Below, piece by piece: positions 25,801 through 33,332 of a stretch of 64,000 bases of DNA. Source of the DNA: CAYRPN01 sp964426135 (GTDB taxonomy: Bacteria > Planctomycetota > Phycisphaerae > Phycisphaerales > Phycisphaeraceae). The position numbers were made by a program, and so were the translations under genes. Positions within the stretch are counted from its first letter, which is position 1. Each line of letters begins with the position of its first letter. The notes beneath the pieces were generated by a model. That model saw nothing but the letters and a program-made list of their open reading frames with translations, did no database searches and had not been told where the DNA came from. Location of the stretch: the NCBI GenBank assembly GCA_964426135.1, contig CAYRPN010000011.1, positions 1 to 64,000 of the forward strand. Direction: 5' to 3'.

Positions 25801-26672
25801 GTGGCAGGCCCTGAAGAGCCTACGCCTGCGGCGTCGACGACCGGGTACTTCAAGTAATAAAAATGTCCGTCGATCTCCTCCATCTCCACTTCGTCGTCGG
25901 CGAGTGCCGTTTGCGTGACCGGGTCCCAGTTAACGAGTCGTTTTCCGCGATAGATCAGGCCGTCTTTGAAGAGCTGGAAAAACGCTTCGCGCACGGCCGC
26001 GGCGCAGACTTCGTCCATCGTGAACCGCTGGCGGTCCCAGTCGCAGGAGCAGCCCATCATCTTGAGTTGATTCGTGATGCGGGCTTCGTACTCGTCCTTC
26101 CACTCTTCCACCTTGGCGATGAACTGTTCGCGGCCGCCTTTGCCTTCGGCTTCGAGCTGTTTGTAATGCGAGAGCGCGGGCTTGCCCTCGGCCTGCAGGC
26201 GCTTGTCCACGATGGTCTGTGTGGCGATGCCGGCGTGGTCGGTGCCGGGCATCCACATGGTGTTGTCGCCGAGCATGCGGTGCCAGCGGGTGAGGATGTC
26301 CTGCAGCGTGTTGTTCAGCGCGTGGCCCATGTGCAGGGCCGCGGTGACGTTGGGCGGGGGGATGAAGATGGAATACGGCAGGGACGAAGGGACGCAGGGA
26401 CGGAGGGACGAAGGGGGGATTTCGGATTTCGGATTTGGGATTTCGGATTTGGGATTTTGGATTTCGGATTGCTCCGCCCCTTGGCCCTTGGCCCTTGGCC
26501 CTTGGCCCTTTTCCCCGCCCGGCTCCGCATGGAACGCTTTCGCGCTGAGCCAGCGCTGATAGATTTCCGCCTCGACTTCGCTGGGCGTGTACTTGCTGGC
26601 GAGTTCGCCGGGTGCGGACGCGGCGGGGGCGGGAGCGGTGGGATTGGACGCGGGCTGGGCGGGGGTGGTCAT
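22845..26672 (-). CDS. valS: Valyl-tRNA synthetase, enlarged by in-frame repeat inserts
   Basis: ValRS charges tRNA-Val and edits threonine. The 1275-residue product is far longer than the usual 880-1000. Normal landmarks are intact: HMGH (residue 114), ATTRPETMLGD in the editing domain, QLWWGHRIPVWY, DVLDTWFSSGLWP, KMSKTLGN (about 817) and a C-terminal coiled-coil arm. Between them lie segments coded by intergenic repeat families: about residues 53-98 (three families), 280-291, 356-375, 443-465, 550-563, 949-960 and 1171-1183. A lower-GC stretch (about 608-729) replaces the usual short segment before the DVLDTWF block. ATG 26672 is preferred over GTG 26684; no clear RBS helps. Confidence 0.95.
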   Translation of the reverse strand: MTTPAQPASNPTAPAPAASAPGELASKYTPSEVEAEIYQRWLSAKAFHAEPGGEKGQGPRAKGQGAEQSEIQNPKSEIPNPKSEIPPSSLRPCVPSSLPYSIFIPPPNVTAALHMGHALNNTLQDILTRWHRMLGDNTMWMPGTDHAGIATQTIVDKRLQAEGKPALSHYKQLEAEGKGGREQFIAKVEEWKDEYEARITNQLKMMGCSCDWDRQRFTMDEVCAAAVREAFFQLFKDGLIYRGKRLVNWDPVTQTALADDEVEMEEIDGHFYYLKYPVVDAAGVGSSGPATSEPPAPTFITVATTRPETMLGDTAVAINPKDPRAAALRGKFVRLPIVNRVIPIIEDDYVVMPAAAAPTPSPAEGEGGGEGGASGDPKAADAKMDPKALFATGFLKVTPAHDPNDYDIGRRHEKELGAHWLINVMAPDASISRDHGWPASEWDSSNLKSEISNAKSEISNPKSQIDPFAHTLLGKSREDARKMIVDWFRAHDLLEDVKPYKHSVGHSYRSHVPVEPYLSDQWYVKVTDDRLRGAALRAMARDQFDDSSSTAKAQGLPSLGFGEQPNTSENQLRFYPQRYAKTFQQWHENIRDWCISRQLWWGHRIPVWYIRFEYTSVNPHSVDAIYAARRKRLDQLQAALDRYSAARGQSEEFFVRSDDEMLTAHVCTRSDEADQALDYIWTLRRSLQLRLVDESRSHPVPTTIKLGNEATSAAAFDIANTLLSCSRDPDVLDTWFSSGLWPLSTLGWPDPSKFPAVFPQGEAALNTWNPSNLLCTAREIITLWVSRMVMFNIYFRGCVPFKDVFIHAMIQDGHGQKMSKTLGNGIDPLDIIHSHGSDAMRFTLTGMTTQTQDVRMTVELVCPHCGETFSPKFVSDKAGHMVAAPMQDCPAPGCKKKMASSYGVSSGKVKSTAEAPVARNTSEKFDYGRNFANKLWNAVRFALSNIEAAKPRDGNPWALPSDHWALPGTADQWILARLARTIESTTASLQAYEFKGYADGLYDFIWRDFCDWYIEAIKPTVATDTGQQRVLVTVIDVILRLLHPSMPYITEKLWERLNIVAPPGGRTDITMDGLVELKLNKAPASQTPARSDLLIKAAWPTARHHEENAAKTEARFESLRQIVSAIREVRTTYKVPPRQKVACSIKTAGPASAELSADLNLIATLANVDLGGPAGTGPSGPVRVGPHIEKPADAAAATVAGMEIYLHSLIDAGAEKTRLTKRVGELEKSIAAMTGRLSNKSYTDKAPAKLVQETRDQLAAAEKELAAVKAQVAGL
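23125..23160. repeat. CAGGCCCTGAAGGGCCTGTG hairpin inside valS
   Basis: ACAGGCCC and GGGCCTGT form a short hairpin followed by GCCTGCGGGG. A related sequence (CAGGCCCTGAAGAGCCTACG) lies at 25804-25823, also inside valS. Both are in frame and fall in expected loops. Confidence 0.75.
23795..23828. repeat. AAAGCCCAGGGA hairpin inside valS (copy 2)
   Basis: Arms GCAAAGCCCAGGGA and its complement surround the loop TTGCCA, in the same orientation as the copy at 17056. It is in frame and adds AAKPRDGNPWAL-like residues just before the ADQWILARL block. Confidence 0.93.
24986..25023. repeat. AAAGCCCAGGGA hairpin inside valS (copy 3, reversed)
   Basis: Arms CGCCAAAGCCCAGGGA and its complement surround the loop TGGCAA, which is the reverse complement of the loop in the other copies. 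The element has therefore inserted in the other orientation. It adds AKAQGLPSLGFGEQ to ValRS. Confidence 0.93.
25280..25345. repeat. GATTTCGGATTTGAG array inside valS
   Basis: About eight heptamers of the GATTTCG/GATTTGA/GATTTCA family run through the coding sequence and translate on the minus strand as SEISNAKSEISNPKSQI. This is the family of the arms at 2160-2362. Confidence 0.93.
25555..25605. repeat. CCCTCACCC...CCCTCTCCCTCAGCGGGAGAGGG element inside valS
   Basis: A CCTCACCCC block followed by the mini-hairpin CTCTCCC/GGGAGAG, in frame, adds TPSPAEGEGGGEGGA. Related CCCTCTCCCT elements lie between genes at 28351-28510 and 35252-35560. Confidence 0.88.
26379..26516. repeat. Triple short-repeat cassette inside valS
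   Basis: Three arrays lie side by side in the coding sequence: GGGACGAAGGGACGCAGG units, then GGATTTCGGATTTGGG units, then CCCTTGGCCCTTGGCC units. The whole block keeps the reading frame and is inserted about 15 residues ahead of the HMGH catalytic motif. Confidence 0.93.
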
Positions 26673-26998
26673 AGCGTAGTTCACAGGAAATCAGGCTCGA
26701 ACCGGGTTCGGCACTGTAAACGATGGAAACAAGGGAATGAAACGAGAACGCAGCGAGGGAAACGACGCCGGTGGATGGCAAGCGAAAGACCGCCAAAGAA
26801 ATGGGGGTCGGCCCCTCAGCTAACGACGACCGGCGATGGGTGCGGCAGGCGAGTGATCATGCGGGAATTATCGGCAGTTGCCATGCACAGGTCAACGGCA
26901 CGCGCCGCGTTGCCGCAGCCATCGGCAGCGCTTCGCCGATAACGGTTATCATTCGCCGTTTCGCATCAAGCCAGCGGTCCGCTACTGGAGTGACTTTG
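26673..26998. other. Divergent control region of valS and gdhA
   Basis: No gene and none of the dispersed repeats were seen in this 326-base spacer, so it is probably the promoter region of both divergent genes. A short palindrome near its right end is listed separately. No T-box-like leader could be recognised before valS. Confidence 0.6.
26938..26950. promoter_or_regulatory. Palindrome GATAAC-G-GTTATC upstream of gdhA
   Basis: A perfect 6-bp inverted repeat with a one-base spacer sits 48 bases before the gdhA start, where an operator would be expected. No regulator is known for it. This is inference from position and symmetry only. Confidence 0.35.
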
Positions 26999-28303
26999 AT
27001 GTCGTCTTCGATCGAACGCGTGTACCAGCAGCTCGAACTGCACTACCAGCCGGACAACATCTATTTCCAGACGATCAACTCCGTGCTGCAGGCGGCGCAG
27101 ATCGTCGGCCTGCCCGACCAACTGCACCTGATCCTCGCCCAGCCGAAGAACGAAGTGATGGTGCATTTCCCGGTCCTGATGGACGACGGCTCTTATCGGC
27201 TGTTCAAGGGATATCGCGTGCAGCACAACAACGCGCTGGGGCCGTACAAGGGCGGCATCCGCTATCACCCTGACGTGTCGCTGGATCACGTGAAGTCGCT
27301 GGCGGCGCTGATGACGATGAAGTGCGCGCTCTCGCGTCTGCCTTATGGCGGCGCCAAGGGCGCGGTGCGCGTCGATCCGCGCGCTCACTCGTCCAACGAG
27401 ATCATGCGCATGACCCGCCGGTTCACCAGCGCGCTGGGCGGGAACATCGGGCCGGACTACGACATCCCCGCGCCTGACGTGGGCACCAATGCCCAGCACA
27501 TGGCGTGGATGGCGGACACGTACATGAATTTCTCGGACCCGCAGCACCGCATCGCGAGCATGAGCGTGGTGACGGGCAAGCCTTTGGAGTTCGGCGGCTC
27601 CTACGGCCGCGACAAAGCCACGGGCCAGGGCCTCGTTTTTGTGCTGGAGGAGATTCTGCCGGAGCTGAGCATTTCGTTCGATCAACTTTCGTTCAGCCTG
27701 ATCGGCTACGGCAACGTGGGTTCCTGGACAGGCAAGCTCATGGCGGAGCGCGGCTCCAAGCTCAAGGCCGTGATGGATCACACCGGCGCGATCCGCAACG
27801 ACCAGGGCATCAACGCCGCCGCGCTGGCGGAACACGTGTCGAAGATCGGCGGCGTGAAGGGCTACCGCGAGGCGGACGCGATATCGATCGATGACTTTCA
27901 CGCGACGCAGGTGGATCTTTACATCCCCGCCGCGCTGGAGCAGATGATCGATGAGCCGATCGCGGCGAAGCTGCAGTGCAAGGTGGTGGTCGAAGCCGCC
28001 AACGCGCCGCTGACGCCGGCGGGCGAACGCAAGCTGCTGGAGCGCGGCATCCTGGTGCTGCCGGCGATCCTCTGCAACGCCGGCGGCGTCACCGTCTCTT
28101 ACTTCGAATGGAAGCAGAACCGCCAGGCGGAAACGTGGGACAGCGAAGTCGTGGACCAGCTCCTGAAAAAGACGATGGTCTTCGCCGCCCGGCGAACGAG
28201 GTTGGCGGCGCACAAGTTTGAGTGCGATCTGAGGCTGGCATCGTATTGCGCGGCGCTGGAGTACATCGGCCGGGTGTACGCGCTGCGCGGGATTTTTCCG
28301 TGA
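26999..28303 (+). CDS. gdhA: Glutamate dehydrogenase
   Basis: This 434-residue Glu/Leu/Phe/Val dehydrogenase interconverts glutamate and 2-oxoglutarate plus ammonia. The N-terminal domain has KGYRVQHNNALGPYKGGIRYHP, then the catalytic-Lys block SRLPYGGAKGAV, and DVGTNAQHMAWM. The coenzyme domain starts SLIGYGNVGSW (about residue 240) and ends with VVVEAANAPLTPAGE and ILCNAGGVTVSYFEW. The hexameric bacterial/archaeal type of about 420 residues fits best. ATG 26999 has GGAG eight bases upstream; the longer frame from 26771 lacks conserved sequence. Cofactor preference cannot be read safely. Confidence 0.95.
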   Translation: MSSSIERVYQQLELHYQPDNIYFQTINSVLQAAQIVGLPDQLHLILAQPKNEVMVHFPVLMDDGSYRLFKGYRVQHNNALGPYKGGIRYHPDVSLDHVKSLAALMTMKCALSRLPYGGAKGAVRVDPRAHSSNEIMRMTRRFTSALGGNIGPDYDIPAPDVGTNAQHMAWMADTYMNFSDPQHRIASMSVVTGKPLEFGGSYGRDKATGQGLVFVLEEILPELSISFDQLSFSLIGYGNVGSWTGKLMAERGSKLKAVMDHTGAIRNDQGINAAALAEHVSKIGGVKGYREADAISIDDFHATQVDLYIPAALEQMIDEPIAAKLQCKVVVEAANAPLTPAGERKLLERGILVLPAILCNAGGVTVSYFEWKQNRQAETWDSEVVDQLLKKTMVFAARRTRLAAHKFECDLRLASYCAALEYIGRVYALRGIFP

Positions 28304-28710
28304 GGCGTGCAGCGCGCCATGAGGCTCTATTTCGAGATCCCGAAGGCGATACTCCGGCCCCCTCTCCCTCTTAGGGAGAGGGCTGGGGTGAGGGTCGAGA
28401 CGAACAGGTTTTCACTCGCCATCCCGCGCTTGGTAAACAAGCAGGCTATGCGCCCAACCCTCACCCGGCCTCGTCCCCCGGTGGACTCGGCCACCCTCTC
28501 CCTGTGAGCGAGAGGGAAGCAAACCCTAGAAACATTCCAAGCCACCGCCCGTGCGCCTTGCGTTCACCGTTCACGGGCAAGCTGCGCCGAGCCTCCGCTT
28601 GCCCGTGGCACCCAACGAGGCCACCCATCGCCAGTCTCGTCTTCACGCCGTGCGCCCGAGCGCCGCCGCCCGCCGCATGCCTTCTCGCGCCGCACTATCA
28701 TCTGATCTCT
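28304..28710. repeat. Gene-free stretch with inverted CCCTCTCCCT elements
   Basis: No gene is supported. CCCCTCTCCCTCTTAGGGAG and GCTGGGGTGAGGGTC at about 28360-28398 face CAACCCTCACCCGG and ACCCTCTCCCTGTGAGCGAG at about 28456-28508, forming inverted arms around a core of about 60 bases. A second hairpin, CACGGGCAAGC/GCTTGCCCGTG, lies at about 28573-28610. The remaining 100 bases before the phosphatase gene show no clear promoter. Confidence 0.85.
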
Positions 28711-30093
28711 ATGGGTTCCGTTTGGCCGATCCTCGATTTTGCGTCGCACAGCGATCCGGGCCGGATGCGCCTGGCGAACGAAGACTGCTCGCTGTGCGAT
28801 ACGCGGATGAATCTGTTCGTCGTCTGCGATGGTCTGGGCGGCCGGCCCAGCGGCGAAGCCGCGTCGCACATCATCGCCTATTCGCTGGGGCACCTGATCC
28901 GGCGCCGGCTGCGCAAGGTCGCCGCGCTCAATCCGCAGACGCTGCAGGCCATCCTCCATGAATCGGCGGTGGAACTGAGCGACAAGCTCCGCGACACGGC
29001 GCGGCAGTTCGAAGCGCTCGCTGGGATGGGCGCCACGCTGTCGGCACTTCTGATCGACGGCAGGCAGGCCTACGTGCTGCATGCCGGCGACAGCCGGGTC
29101 TTCCGCTTCCGCGCCGGCAAGCTGCGGCAACTGACCACCGATCACTTCCGCATGGGCGCGCCGGCCAGTTCGATCAACCCGTTCATCCCCGACCAGATCG
29201 ATCAGAAGCGACAGCGCCTGCTCACGCAGTTCATCGGCGTCAACCGGCCGCTGGAGCCGGAAGTGCTCACGCTGCAGCTTCGCAAGGGCGACCGGTTGCT
29301 GCTCTGCTCCGACGGACTGACCGACCCGGTGCCCGATGACATCATCGCCATGCTGCTCGCCCAGCCCGGCGATCTGAAAGAAACCTGCGTCTCACTCATC
29401 AAGGAAGCCAACGCCCGCGGCGGGCCGGACAACATCACCGCGGTGCTGGTCGAATATCAGGGCCTGAAATTGCTGGAGCCTGACGAACTTCGCCGGCTGG
29501 CGCCGCCCAAGCCGCCGCGCTCCAGCATCCCGCCTGCGCCGGGTCTGGCGGCGAAGGTGCACGCGACGCTGGTGGAACTTCAGAACGATCTCACCTGGTT
29601 GCTCAACGGGGCCCGCGAAAGTGCCGGCGGCGACCTGCTTGCCGCCTATGCCGCGGTGAAGCGCAGGTTGGGGCCGCAGGTGTTTCACGAGTACATGAAG
29701 CTCCGCCCCAGCGAAAGCCCGGCCCATGTGTTTCACCGCGCCGCCATGCTTTTTGAGAGCGATTGGCGCAATCGCTACGAAGCGAACCAGGCGGCATTGA
29801 ACCCCAACCTCACGCAGATCATCGAGCAGCACGTGCGGTTGTGCCCGCTGCTCACAGGCGAAGAGACCTCGGAAATCCTCGAAACCCTCTGGCGCGAGTG
29901 GACCAAGGTGGAGGGGCGCTACAACGCCATCTGCCATCAGGAGACGTTCGATCCGACGGACCACGCGCTGGACCGCATGATCGAGCACATGCACGGCAGC
30001 GTCGGCACATTGATCGGGCTGATGGAGTTTTTTCCGAAGTTCATGCGCGAGAGTTCCGGCGAAACGGCGATTACGACGGCGCAAGATATTTGA
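28711..30093 (+). CDS. PP2C-family serine/threonine protein phosphatase with extra C-terminal domain
   Basis: Residues 1-250 form a metal-dependent PP2C domain: HSDPGRMRLANEDC, FVVCDGLGGRPSGEAAS, GATLSALLI, LHAGDSRVFRFR, LLLCSDGLTDPV and GGPDNITAVLV. All metal-binding Asp positions appear to be kept. It would dephosphorylate Ser/Thr proteins, countering Hanks-type kinases that are common in planctomycetes. Residues about 280-460 are a helical domain I do not recognise, rich in charged helices. No kinase gene is adjacent. ATG 28711 was chosen because the domain starts immediately after it; upstream sequence is repeat-derived. Confidence 0.92.
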   Translation: MGSVWPILDFASHSDPGRMRLANEDCSLCDTRMNLFVVCDGLGGRPSGEAASHIIAYSLGHLIRRRLRKVAALNPQTLQAILHESAVELSDKLRDTARQFEALAGMGATLSALLIDGRQAYVLHAGDSRVFRFRAGKLRQLTTDHFRMGAPASSINPFIPDQIDQKRQRLLTQFIGVNRPLEPEVLTLQLRKGDRLLLCSDGLTDPVPDDIIAMLLAQPGDLKETCVSLIKEANARGGPDNITAVLVEYQGLKLLEPDELRRLAPPKPPRSSIPPAPGLAAKVHATLVELQNDLTWLLNGARESAGGDLLAAYAAVKRRLGPQVFHEYMKLRPSESPAHVFHRAAMLFESDWRNRYEANQAALNPNLTQIIEQHVRLCPLLTGEETSEILETLWREWTKVEGRYNAICHQETFDPTDHALDRMIEHMHGSVGTLIGLMEFFPKFMRESSGETAITTAQDI

Positions 30094-30117
30094 TGGTCGG
30101 CGGCTGATTGGTTTTTC

Positions 30118-30182
30118 ATAGCCGCGGCGTCCTCGCCGCGCGTCGGGGTTCCGGACGCGCGGCGAGGACGCTGCGGCTGTCA
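30118..30182. repeat. TAGCCGC-family hairpin
   Basis: The arms AGCCGCGGCGTCCTCGCC... (25 bases, from 30120) and their complement (30154-30178) differ at one position around a nine-base loop. The ends resemble the hairpins at 8934-9003 and 33152-33227. It fills the 111-base spacer between the phosphatase and the TIGR02604 gene and may end the first transcript. Confidence 0.9.
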
Positions 30183-30204
30183 ATCAGAATGCTGGAGACA
30201 AGGC

Positions 30205-32088
30205 ATGCGATTCACCGTGGCACTCCTCGCGCTCGCGTCGCTTTCCGCGCCCGTCGTCGCCGCCGACTCTGCTCCGCAGCCGCTGTCGCCCGCCGACGCA
30301 GTCAAGGCGATGAAACTGCCCGTCGGTTTCACCGCCACGCTGGTCGCCTCCGAGCCGGACGTGGTGCAGCCGATTTCGTTCTGCATCGACGACCGCGGCC
30401 GGCTGATCGTGGCGGAGGCGATGAACTACGGCGCGTGGCAGGCGACGGGCAAAGACCGCATCATCATTCTCGAGGACACCGACGGCGATGGCCGGGCGGA
30501 AAAGCGCACGCTCTTCTACGAGGGCCTCAACTACGTCACGGGCATCGAGGTGGGCTTCGGCGGGGTCTACGCGGTGTCGCCGCCGAATCTCTATTTCATC
30601 CCCGATAAAGACGGCGACGACAAGCCCGACGGCCCACCCGAAGTTCTTTTCGACGGCTTCGGCTACAAGGAGAGCCGGCACAACCTGGTGAATGGCTTCA
30701 CCTGGGGGCCCGACGGCTGGCTCTATTTCGGGCACGGCCGCACCAGCCCCAGCGATGTGGGTCGCCCCGGCACGCCCGCGGAAAAGCGCATCCACTGCGA
30801 TGGCGGCGTCTGCCGCATTCATCCAACCCGGCTCGTGTTCGAGAACTTCGCCGACGGCACCACCAATCCGTGGGGCGTTGATTTCGACGACTACGGCGCG
30901 TGCTTCGTTTCCAACTGCGTCAACCCGCACCTCTTTCACATGGTGCAGGGCGGGCACTACGAGCCGTGGCGGAATCGCCCATCGAGCAAATATGCCTACG
31001 AGCGCATTCCGACCTGCGCGGATCACTTGCACTATCCCGGCAAGGAAGGCTGGCAAGCGTCGCGCGCGGGCAAGCCGGAGACCTTGGCGATGGGCGGCGG
31101 ACACGCCCACTGCGGCACGCTGATTTATCTGGGCGATTCCTTCCCCGCGAAATATCGCAACACCGTTTTGATGTGCAACGTGCACGGCCGGCGCATCAAC
31201 AACGACATTCTCACGCGCCAGGGCTCGACGTATGTCGCCACGCACGGCGAAGACTTCATGCTCGCCGTCGATCCGTGGTTTATGGGCGTGACGCTCCAGC
31301 TCGGTCCCGACGGCGGCGTGTACGTCAGCGACTGGTCCGACACCGGCGAATGCCACACGTACAAGCCGCAGAAGCACACGGGGCGGATCTTCAAGATCAG
31401 CTTTGCCGGGCCGGGCGAGATTCAGAAGGGAACCAACAAAGCCGAGGGACTCCCGTCCCTCGGCTCGACAGCACCTGCGTCACTCGCCAAAGCCAGTGAC
31501 GAAAATCTCGTGCTTCTCCAACTCCACCGCAACGAATGGCACGTGCGCCACGCCCGGCGCTTGCTGCAGGAACGAGCGGCGAAAGCGGATTGGAAAGGCG
31601 CTGGCACGCACGCCGCTCTGTTTGAAATGTTGCAGAAGCAGAATGCCGCGCCGTTTCGCCTGCGCGCTCTCTGGGCCTTGCACGTCACGCGGGGCATCGA
31701 CGCCGCGGGCCTGTTCGCTTTGCTCGATGACGGCGATGAGCATCTGCGGGCATGGGCGATTCAACTCTTGTGCGAGCAGGCGAAGCCCGGCGACGCAGCG
31801 ATGAAGAAACTTGCGGCATTGGCGAAGGACGACGCATCGTCCGTCGTGCGACTCTACCTCGCCTCGGCGCTGCAGCGGCTCCCGCTGGAAGATCGCTGGC
31901 CGATCATCGCATCGCTGATCGCGCGTGAAGAAGACGCGAAGGACACGACGCTCTCGCTGATGTACTGGTACGCCCTGGAACCGCTGGTGGCGGCGGACAA
32001 GGCGCGAGCGCTGCAACTGGTCACGCAGGCGAAGATTCCGCTGATCCGCCAGTTCATCGCGAGGCGAGCGGCGGAGAAGAATGGATGA
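30205..32088 (+). CDS. Exported TIGR02604-type beta-propeller protein with HEAT-like tail
   Basis: The 627-residue product has a signal peptide (RFTVALLALASLSAPVVAADS) and the propeller of the 'putative membrane-bound dehydrogenase' domain that is abundant in planctomycetes. It begins LPVGFTATLVASEPDVVQPISFCIDDRGRLIVAEAMNYG and continues NLVNGFTWGPDGWLYFGHGR, NPWGVDFDDYG and GVTLQLGPDGGVYVSDWSDTGE. Residues about 430-620 look like HEAT repeats. The C-terminal CxxCH heme domain present in many relatives is absent, so electron transfer is doubtful. An in-frame hairpin near 31440 adds residues NKAEGLPSLGST at the domain junction. ATG 30205 gives the signal peptide directly. Confidence 0.85.
   Translation: MRFTVALLALASLSAPVVAADSAPQPLSPADAVKAMKLPVGFTATLVASEPDVVQPISFCIDDRGRLIVAEAMNYGAWQATGKDRIIILEDTDGDGRAEKRTLFYEGLNYVTGIEVGFGGVYAVSPPNLYFIPDKDGDDKPDGPPEVLFDGFGYKESRHNLVNGFTWGPDGWLYFGHGRTSPSDVGRPGTPAEKRIHCDGGVCRIHPTRLVFENFADGTTNPWGVDFDDYGACFVSNCVNPHLFHMVQGGHYEPWRNRPSSKYAYERIPTCADHLHYPGKEGWQASRAGKPETLAMGGGHAHCGTLIYLGDSFPAKYRNTVLMCNVHGRRINNDILTRQGSTYVATHGEDFMLAVDPWFMGVTLQLGPDGGVYVSDWSDTGECHTYKPQKHTGRIFKISFAGPGEIQKGTNKAEGLPSLGSTAPASLAKASDENLVLLQLHRNEWHVRHARRLLQERAAKADWKGAGTHAALFEMLQKQNAAPFRLRALWALHVTRGIDAAGLFALLDDGDEHLRAWAIQLLCEQAKPGDAAMKKLAALAKDDASSVVRLYLASALQRLPLEDRWPIIASLIAREEDAKDTTLSLMYWYALEPLVAADKARALQLVTQAKIPLIRQFIARRAAEKNG
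31440..31467. repeat. GCCGAGGGAC hairpin inside the TIGR02604 gene
   Basis: GCCGAGGGAC, then TCCC, then GTCCCTCGGC form a perfect hairpin in the coding sequence at the border between the propeller and the HEAT-like part. The frame is kept. It resembles the other in-gene hairpins of the window in size and placement. Confidence 0.85.
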
Positions 32089-32190
32089 GTGGGTGAGGGG
32101 GTGACGAGGTGAGAGGGTGAAGTCGGAATGAAATCGGCCTTTCACCCCCTCACCCCCACACTCCCACACCGCCTCACCTCCTCACCCTCT
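32085..32190. repeat. Inverted arms of GTGAGGGGGTGA repeats
   Basis: Units GAGTGGGTGAGGGGGTGAC and GAGGTGAGAGGGTGA at 32085-32120 face CACCCCCTCACCCC and CCTCACCTCCTCACCCTCTC at 32144-32190. This is the GTGAGTGG family also seen at 21920-22136. It sits between converging genes and may terminate both. Confidence 0.9.
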
Positions 32191-32197
32191 CATCCGC

Positions 32198-33013
32198 CTA
32201 CCGCGCCGCCATCAACTGCTTCACGCGTTCGATCTCGACGGGATTCGTCGCGACTCCGTCGCGCTTCAGCGCGGTGCCCACGATGACGCCGTCCGCCACG
32301 GCGAGGAAGTGGCCCACCGTGCGGGCATCGACGCCGCTGCCCACGAGGATCGGCGCCGCCGTCGGCGCACCGGCGTGGCCCGTCACCAGCGCGTGCTTGA
32401 TTTTCTTCACCTGCGTGATGTCCGTGGGCCGGCCCGTGCCCGCGCCGCTGACGATCAGCCCGTCCGCAAGGCCTCGCCCCAGCGTTTCAATCGCCTCATC
32501 CTCGATCGCACGCGGTTGGCCCAGCGGAGAGGAATGCTTCACATCCACATCCGCGAGCACGGAGATGTCGCCCGCATCGAGCTGGGACCGCAGCCGCTGC
32601 AAGTCGTGGGCGATGCCTTCGATCACGCCCTGATCCGTCACCCGCGCTCCGCAAAGGACATTCACGCGGATGAAGTTCGCATCAGCCGCCAGCGCGATGG
32701 CGATGGCGGAGAGACCATCATTTCGCAGCACGTTGATGCCCAGCGGGATCGGGCAGCGCCGGCGCACCTCGGCGGCGAGATCCGTCATGCACGCCACAAC
32801 ATGGGCCGGCACCCGGCCCGGGAAGAACGGCACATCGCCGAAGTTCTCCAGCATCAGGCCATGCACGCCGCCGGCGGTGAGCGCTTCGGCGTCGGCGATC
32901 GCCTGCTTGCGCACCTGATCGAAACTGCCCGCATAACGCGGGCTGCCCGGCAGCGGCAGCAGATGCACCATGCCGATCACGGGTTTGGTTCCACTGGGCC
33001 AGAGGTGAAGCAT
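32198..33013 (-). CDS. BtpA/SgcQ family protein
   Basis: This 271-residue TIM-barrel-like protein is of the BtpA family. It carries KPVIGMVHLLPLPGSPRY at the N-terminus, the conserved GVHGLMLENFGDVPFF, GINVLRNDGLSAI, FIRVNVLCGARVTDQGVIEG, ADVDVKHSSPLG and LIVSGAGTGRPTD. BtpA was named for a role in photosystem I accumulation in cyanobacteria, but in other bacteria the function is unknown and some members act in sugar clusters (SgcQ). It diverges from the mtd gene. ATG 33013 was chosen because conservation begins nearby; no good RBS is visible. Confidence 0.9.
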   Translation of the reverse strand: MLHLWPSGTKPVIGMVHLLPLPGSPRYAGSFDQVRKQAIADAEALTAGGVHGLMLENFGDVPFFPGRVPAHVVACMTDLAAEVRRRCPIPLGINVLRNDGLSAIAIALAADANFIRVNVLCGARVTDQGVIEGIAHDLQRLRSQLDAGDISVLADVDVKHSSPLGQPRAIEDEAIETLGRGLADGLIVSGAGTGRPTDITQVKKIKHALVTGHAGAPTAAPILVGSGVDARTVGHFLAVADGVIVGTALKRDGVATNPVEIERVKQLMAAR

Positions 33014-33332
33014 GAGGGAAGTATAGAAGAGGAGAGGAGGAGGTAGAGGAGGTAAAGGAGGTAAAGAAGGTAAGGGAAGGTAAAGAAGGCACGGAAGGCA
33101 GAGAAGACAGCGGAGCCTTGTGGAGTGTCGCACGACCTTGATCAGACTCTCGATAGCCGCACCGTCTGCGCTGCGCGTCGGCAACGAATGACGCGGAATG
33201 ACTCGCACTGCGGACAGTGCGGCTATCAACTCTTCTGCGCTGCTTTCGCCTGCCTTTTGTCCCCTGTCCCCTGTCCCCTGTCCCCTGTCTCCTATCCTCC
33301 CTCCCTCCCCTGTCCTCTGGTACGCTCTTCAC
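33014..33332. repeat. Gene-free stretch: GGAGGTAAAG array, TAGCCGC hairpin, CCCCTGTCCCCTGTC array
   Basis: Three repeat types fill the divergent spacer between btpA and mtd. Purine-rich GGAGGTAAAG/GAAGGTAAAG units run at about 33020-33100. A hairpin with arms GATAGCCGCAC and GTGCGGCTATC lies at 33152-33227. CCCCTGTCCCCTGTC units run at about 33250-33320, immediately before the mtd start. No separate promoter could be distinguished. Confidence 0.88.
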
